This document shows, piece by piece, positions 40,889-43,247 of a stretch of 43,247 nucleotides of DNA. Numbering within the stretch: position 1 is the first letter of the stretch; each line of letters opens with the position of its first letter. Origin of the DNA: CAYQAJ01 sp964415245 (lineage in GTDB: Bacteria > Planctomycetota > Planctomycetia > Pirellulales > Pirellulaceae); contig CAYQAJ010000010.1 in the NCBI GenBank assembly GCA_964415245.1, forward strand, positions 1 through 43,247, read 5' to 3'. The notes beneath the pieces are model-generated. The model did not search any database. It was not told the origin of the DNA and worked only from the letters and a program-made list of their open reading frames with translations. Both the position numbers and the translations under genes were made by a program.

Positions 40889-42231
40889 GACATCTTGAGA
40901 TATTTCAACACGTCGTCGTACATGCCGCCCTGGTTGGAATAGATCGCGTAGTTGCGCGCCGTGGAGAACCATTCGCGCGTAGTGGGCCGGCGTTTGCTGG
41001 CGGCGGCCAGCAGATCGCGGCCGGTAAGCGGTTTGGGCACGCCCGCCTTCATGGCCTCGCGCAATTTGTTCTCGATCGCAGAATCGACTACGTCTTTCAA
41101 GTCGGCGCCGGAAAAGCCGTCGGACTTTTTCGCCACCTGGTCGTAGTCGATGTTCTCGACCGGCTTGTTGCGGCAGTGGATGCGGAGGATTTCCCGCCGC
41201 GCCCCGAGATCGGGCGGGGGTACGAACAACACTTGGCCGAAGCGGCCCGGCCGGCGGAAAGCGGGATCGACGTGCCAGGGGGCATTGGTGGCTGCCAGGA
41301 TGAGCACCCCCTCGTTCGATCGTTCGATGCCGTCCATCTCCGAGAGGAATTGGTTGATCAGTTGCCGCTGGGATCCGCCCGCCATGTCGCTGCGGCGCCC
41401 GCCCAGCGCATCGACCTCGTCGAAGAACAGCACGCACGGCTTGTTGTATCGCGCCTGCTCGAACAGCTCGTGCAGGTTTCGCTCGCTGTTGCCGATCCAC
41501 ATCTCGAGCACGTCGCTGATGCCGACGGAGATGAATCCCGCCCCAATCTCCCCCGCGGTGGCCCGCGCCAGATACGTTTTGCCGCAGCCGGGCGGGCCAT
41601 ACATAATGATTCCGCCGCCCACTTCTTTCCCGTACGCCTTGTACATGTCGGGGAACTTGAGCGGGTAGAGGATCTTGATGCCAATTTCCTCTTTGACGGC
41701 ATCCATTCCGCCCACGTCCTTGAACGTGATCGTAGGGCGCTCGACTTCGCTGGGCAGGTCGGCCGGGCCGGGCCCGCGAGCGTCCCGCACTCGCCCTTGC
41801 GACACCTCGCCCTCTTCGTAGCCCGACCCCACTCCCAATTGGCGGCCGAGGTCTTCGTCCCGGGATTCGGGATCGATCTCCAACGCCAGCTTGTATTGAG
41901 CCACGGCGCCGGGTACGTCCCCCTCGCGAAGCAGCAGCTTGGCATACAGCACATAGGCCCCAGCGGGCGCGTCGCGCTTGCCGACCAGATCCTCGACGAC
42001 CACCATCGCCTGAGTGGTTTTGTCCTGCTGGAAATAGACGTTGGCCAGGCCGACCTTGATCTTCGTGTCGTGCGGGGCCAACGCCAATGCATCCCTGAAT
42101 TCGTGCTCCGCCTCCTCATAGCGGCCGAATCCGGCGAGCGTCTGTGCAAGATGCACGCGCAACGGCGTATTGTCCGGTGAAACTTTCACCGCTTCGCGCA
42201 ACGATCGAATGGCTTCATCGCTGTGTGCCAT
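40885..42231 (-). CDS. AAA+ ATPase with N-terminal TPR domain, Vps4/katanin-like C-terminal end
   Basis: The product has 448 residues. Residues 1-125 carry three or four TPR units (SLREAVKVSPDNTPLRVHLA; AEHEFRDALALAPHDTKIKV; VAQYKLALEIDPESRDEDLG). After a flexible linker comes a classical-clade AAA module: ITFKDVGGMDAVKEEI, Walker A GPPGCGKT (212-219), Walker B VLFFDEVD (267-274) with catalytic Glu272, sensor-1 LAATNAP and arginine fingers RRPGRFG (326-332). A small C-terminal domain ends TTREWFSTARNYAIYSNQGG, like the Vps4/meiotic-clade C-terminal helix. It has no protease domain, so it is a remodelling ATPase. It is expressed with the TPR membrane protein through a 4-base ATGA overlap. Substrate unknown. 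Confidence 0.92.
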   Translation of the reverse strand: MAHSDEAIRSLREAVKVSPDNTPLRVHLAQTLAGFGRYEEAEHEFRDALALAPHDTKIKVGLANVYFQQDKTTQAMVVVEDLVGKRDAPAGAYVLYAKLLLREGDVPGAVAQYKLALEIDPESRDEDLGRQLGVGSGYEEGEVSQGRVRDARGPGPADLPSEVERPTITFKDVGGMDAVKEEIGIKILYPLKFPDMYKAYGKEVGGGIIMYGPPGCGKTYLARATAGEIGAGFISVGISDVLEMWIGNSERNLHELFEQARYNKPCVLFFDEVDALGGRRSDMAGGSQRQLINQFLSEMDGIERSNEGVLILAATNAPWHVDPAFRRPGRFGQVLFVPPPDLGARREILRIHCRNKPVENIDYDQVAKKSDGFSGADLKDVVDSAIENKLREAMKAGVPKPLTGRDLLAAASKRRPTTREWFSTARNYAIYSNQGGMYDDVLKYLKMS

Positions 42232-42612
42232 GAAATCTTCACCCAGCGGTTCCCGTGAATTCGCGCCGTCCGCGTGTCGCCCTCTCGCCGCCCCTTCGCA
42301 TGACTGATCGGGCGGCTCCGTGCTATTCTATGCGATTATTCACGGTCAACGAGCGGGGTGCCAACCTTTCCGGCGAGAGTATGAACTTTTCGCTTGTGTA
42401 CCTTACACTTGCCGTCGTCGATTACGCCACCTCCGACGATTCCCATTCCGTGCATGGCCCAAGGCGCTGAGCGTGGCGGATTCCGGATCGAACGGGGCAA
42501 TAAGTGTCCCGTTGCACGGTGCCCGCTCGGCCATCTAGGTTGGCATGGCGGACGTGGGCAACCAGCGTAGAGACTTTTCCGACATAGATTCCGATTTCGG
42601 CGAGATTCAACC
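42232..42612. other. Divergent intergenic region, nothing recognised
   Basis: These 381 bases lie between the AAA+ start (-) and the SDR start (+). It is less GC-rich than its surroundings around 42340-42440. A 71-codon plus-strand frame ending MNFSLVYLTLAVVDYATSDD lacks support from family or codon pattern. No tRNA or hairpin with a T run is seen. Confidence 0.45.
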
Positions 42613-43247
42613 GTGAGCATACTCGATCGTTTTCGTCTCGATGGTCGGCAGTTGTTCATCACGGGCGGCAGTCGCGGTTTGGGGCGCGAGATGGCCCTGG
42701 CTATCGCCGATGCCGGGGCCGACGTGGTTTTGGTCGCACGCGATGCCGACAGCCTCGCGCGCACGGCCGCCGATGTTCGCGCCCTGGGCCGGCAGGCGTG
42801 GCCGATTGAGGGCGACGTCGGTATTCCCGAGCAGTGCGAGGAGATTTGCAAGAAGGCGCTGGCCGACCATGGGCCAATCGACATCCTCATCAACAACGTG
42901 GGGGGCCGACGGCAAAACATTCCCACGGCGGAAATGCCGCTCGACAAATGGCGCGAGCTGGTCGACCTGAATCTCACGAGCACGGTCGTGTGCACCCGCA
43001 TGATTGGCGGGGCAATGGTGGAGCGCGGGGCAGGGGGGCGCGTCATCAACATTGCGTCGATCAATGCTTTGGTCGTCGGACGCGGCATCGCCGGCCGCCA
43101 CTACGAAACGTGCAAGGCGGCCGTCGTGCAGTTCACTCGCACCTGCGCAGCCGATTGGGCGCCGCACGGCGTGACGGCCAACGCCATTTTGCCCGGCGGC
43201 TTCATGACCGAGCCCAACATCCGCTGGTCGACGCTGCACCCGGAAGT
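42613..43247 (+). CDS. SDR family oxidoreductase, 3' truncated by the window
   Basis: The GTG at 42613 opens a frame that runs to the end of the window (211 codons plus two bases). It is a classical short-chain dehydrogenase/reductase with a Rossmann fold: cofactor motif TGGSRGLG (17-24), acidic GDVG in the second strand region (67-70), NNVGG (94-98), catalytic Ser149 in NIASIN and Tyr164-x-x-x-Lys168 in HYETCKAA. NAILPGGFMTEPN follows, as in gluconate-5-dehydrogenase and 3-oxoacyl-ACP-reductase-like members. The Arg in VLVARD at the end of beta-2 leaves NADPH preference possible. Substrate is unknown. The ATG-less start has no strong ribosome site; the MSILDRFRLDGRQLFITGGS beginning is typical, so GTG is convincing. 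It diverges from the AAA+ gene. Confidence 0.92.
   Translation, partial: MSILDRFRLDGRQLFITGGSRGLGREMALAIADAGADVVLVARDADSLARTAADVRALGRQAWPIEGDVGIPEQCEEICKKALADHGPIDILINNVGGRRQNIPTAEMPLDKWRELVDLNLTSTVVCTRMIGGAMVERGAGGRVINIASINALVVGRGIAGRHYETCKAAVVQFTRTCAADWAPHGVTANAILPGGFMTEPNIRWSTLHPE

Noticed and set aside
42255..42470. 71-codon plus-strand frame before the SDR gene
   Set aside because: No family resemblance, and an N-terminal part of random composition; not strong enough to call.

Overview
The window looks like a chromosomal segment of a planctomycete, most likely of the Pirellulales type. It is GC-rich. It carries several families that are expanded in or nearly restricted to that phylum: DUF1549/DUF1553 cytochrome-like proteins, DUF1501 and DUF1800 partners, ExbB/ExbD linked to a prenyltransferase/squalene-cyclase-fold protein, a two-half ABC-2 permease, leucine-rich-repeat lipoproteins, and many secreted proteins without known domains. 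Genes are spaced and set in short operons on both strands. I see no rRNA, tRNA, CRISPR array or intact insertion sequence. Two runs of exactly 100 N (3483-3582 and 23492-23591) are assembly gaps of unknown true length.

Region 1 (1-8308, +) is one operon: a 5'-truncated TPR protein, ExbB, ExbD (cut by the first gap) and a giant protein of at least 1574 residues. That protein has three membrane helices, about 1100 residues of disordered Pro/Ser/Ala/Gln/Arg-rich sequence and a C-terminal alpha/alpha-toroid domain. It is the most interesting system here: an ExbBD motor physically linked to a TonB-like long-linker protein whose end domain resembles a squalene cyclase without the catalytic DxDD motif. 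Region 2 (8309-11674) is repeat-rich: a winged-helix gene broken by one stop codon, an orphan minus-strand terminator, a cluster of REP-like hairpins, a TPR lipoprotein whose stop codon lies in an 18-bp tandem repeat, and a conserved 80-residue protein.

Region 3 (11897-18337) holds an ABC-2 permease (-) diverging from a DUF1549/DUF1553 plus DUF1501 operon (+). Region 4 (18611-21748) is a tandem pair of GTPases with C-terminal DUF697-like regions, one membrane-anchored. It ends in a long palindrome facing a convergent secreted-protein gene. Region 5 (21863-26156) holds small planctomycete-specific secreted proteins, a 17-bp minisatellite containing the second gap, and a candidate small RNA with a strong terminator. 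Region 6 (26507-30603) has a membrane protein, a GAF-PP2C (RsbU-like) phosphatase, an overlapping conserved small-gene pair, an orphan PD-(D/E)XK nuclease-like protein and a hypothetical protein.

Region 7 (30733-38964) has an LRR lipoprotein, a CehA/McbA-type PHP metallohydrolase, a convergent DUF1800-DUF1501 operon flanked by simple repeats, and a DUF3352-like secreted protein. Region 8 (39106-43247) has a DUF1805 protein, a TPR membrane protein translationally coupled to a TPR-AAA+ ATPase (both -), and the start of an SDR oxidoreductase (+) that runs off the window.
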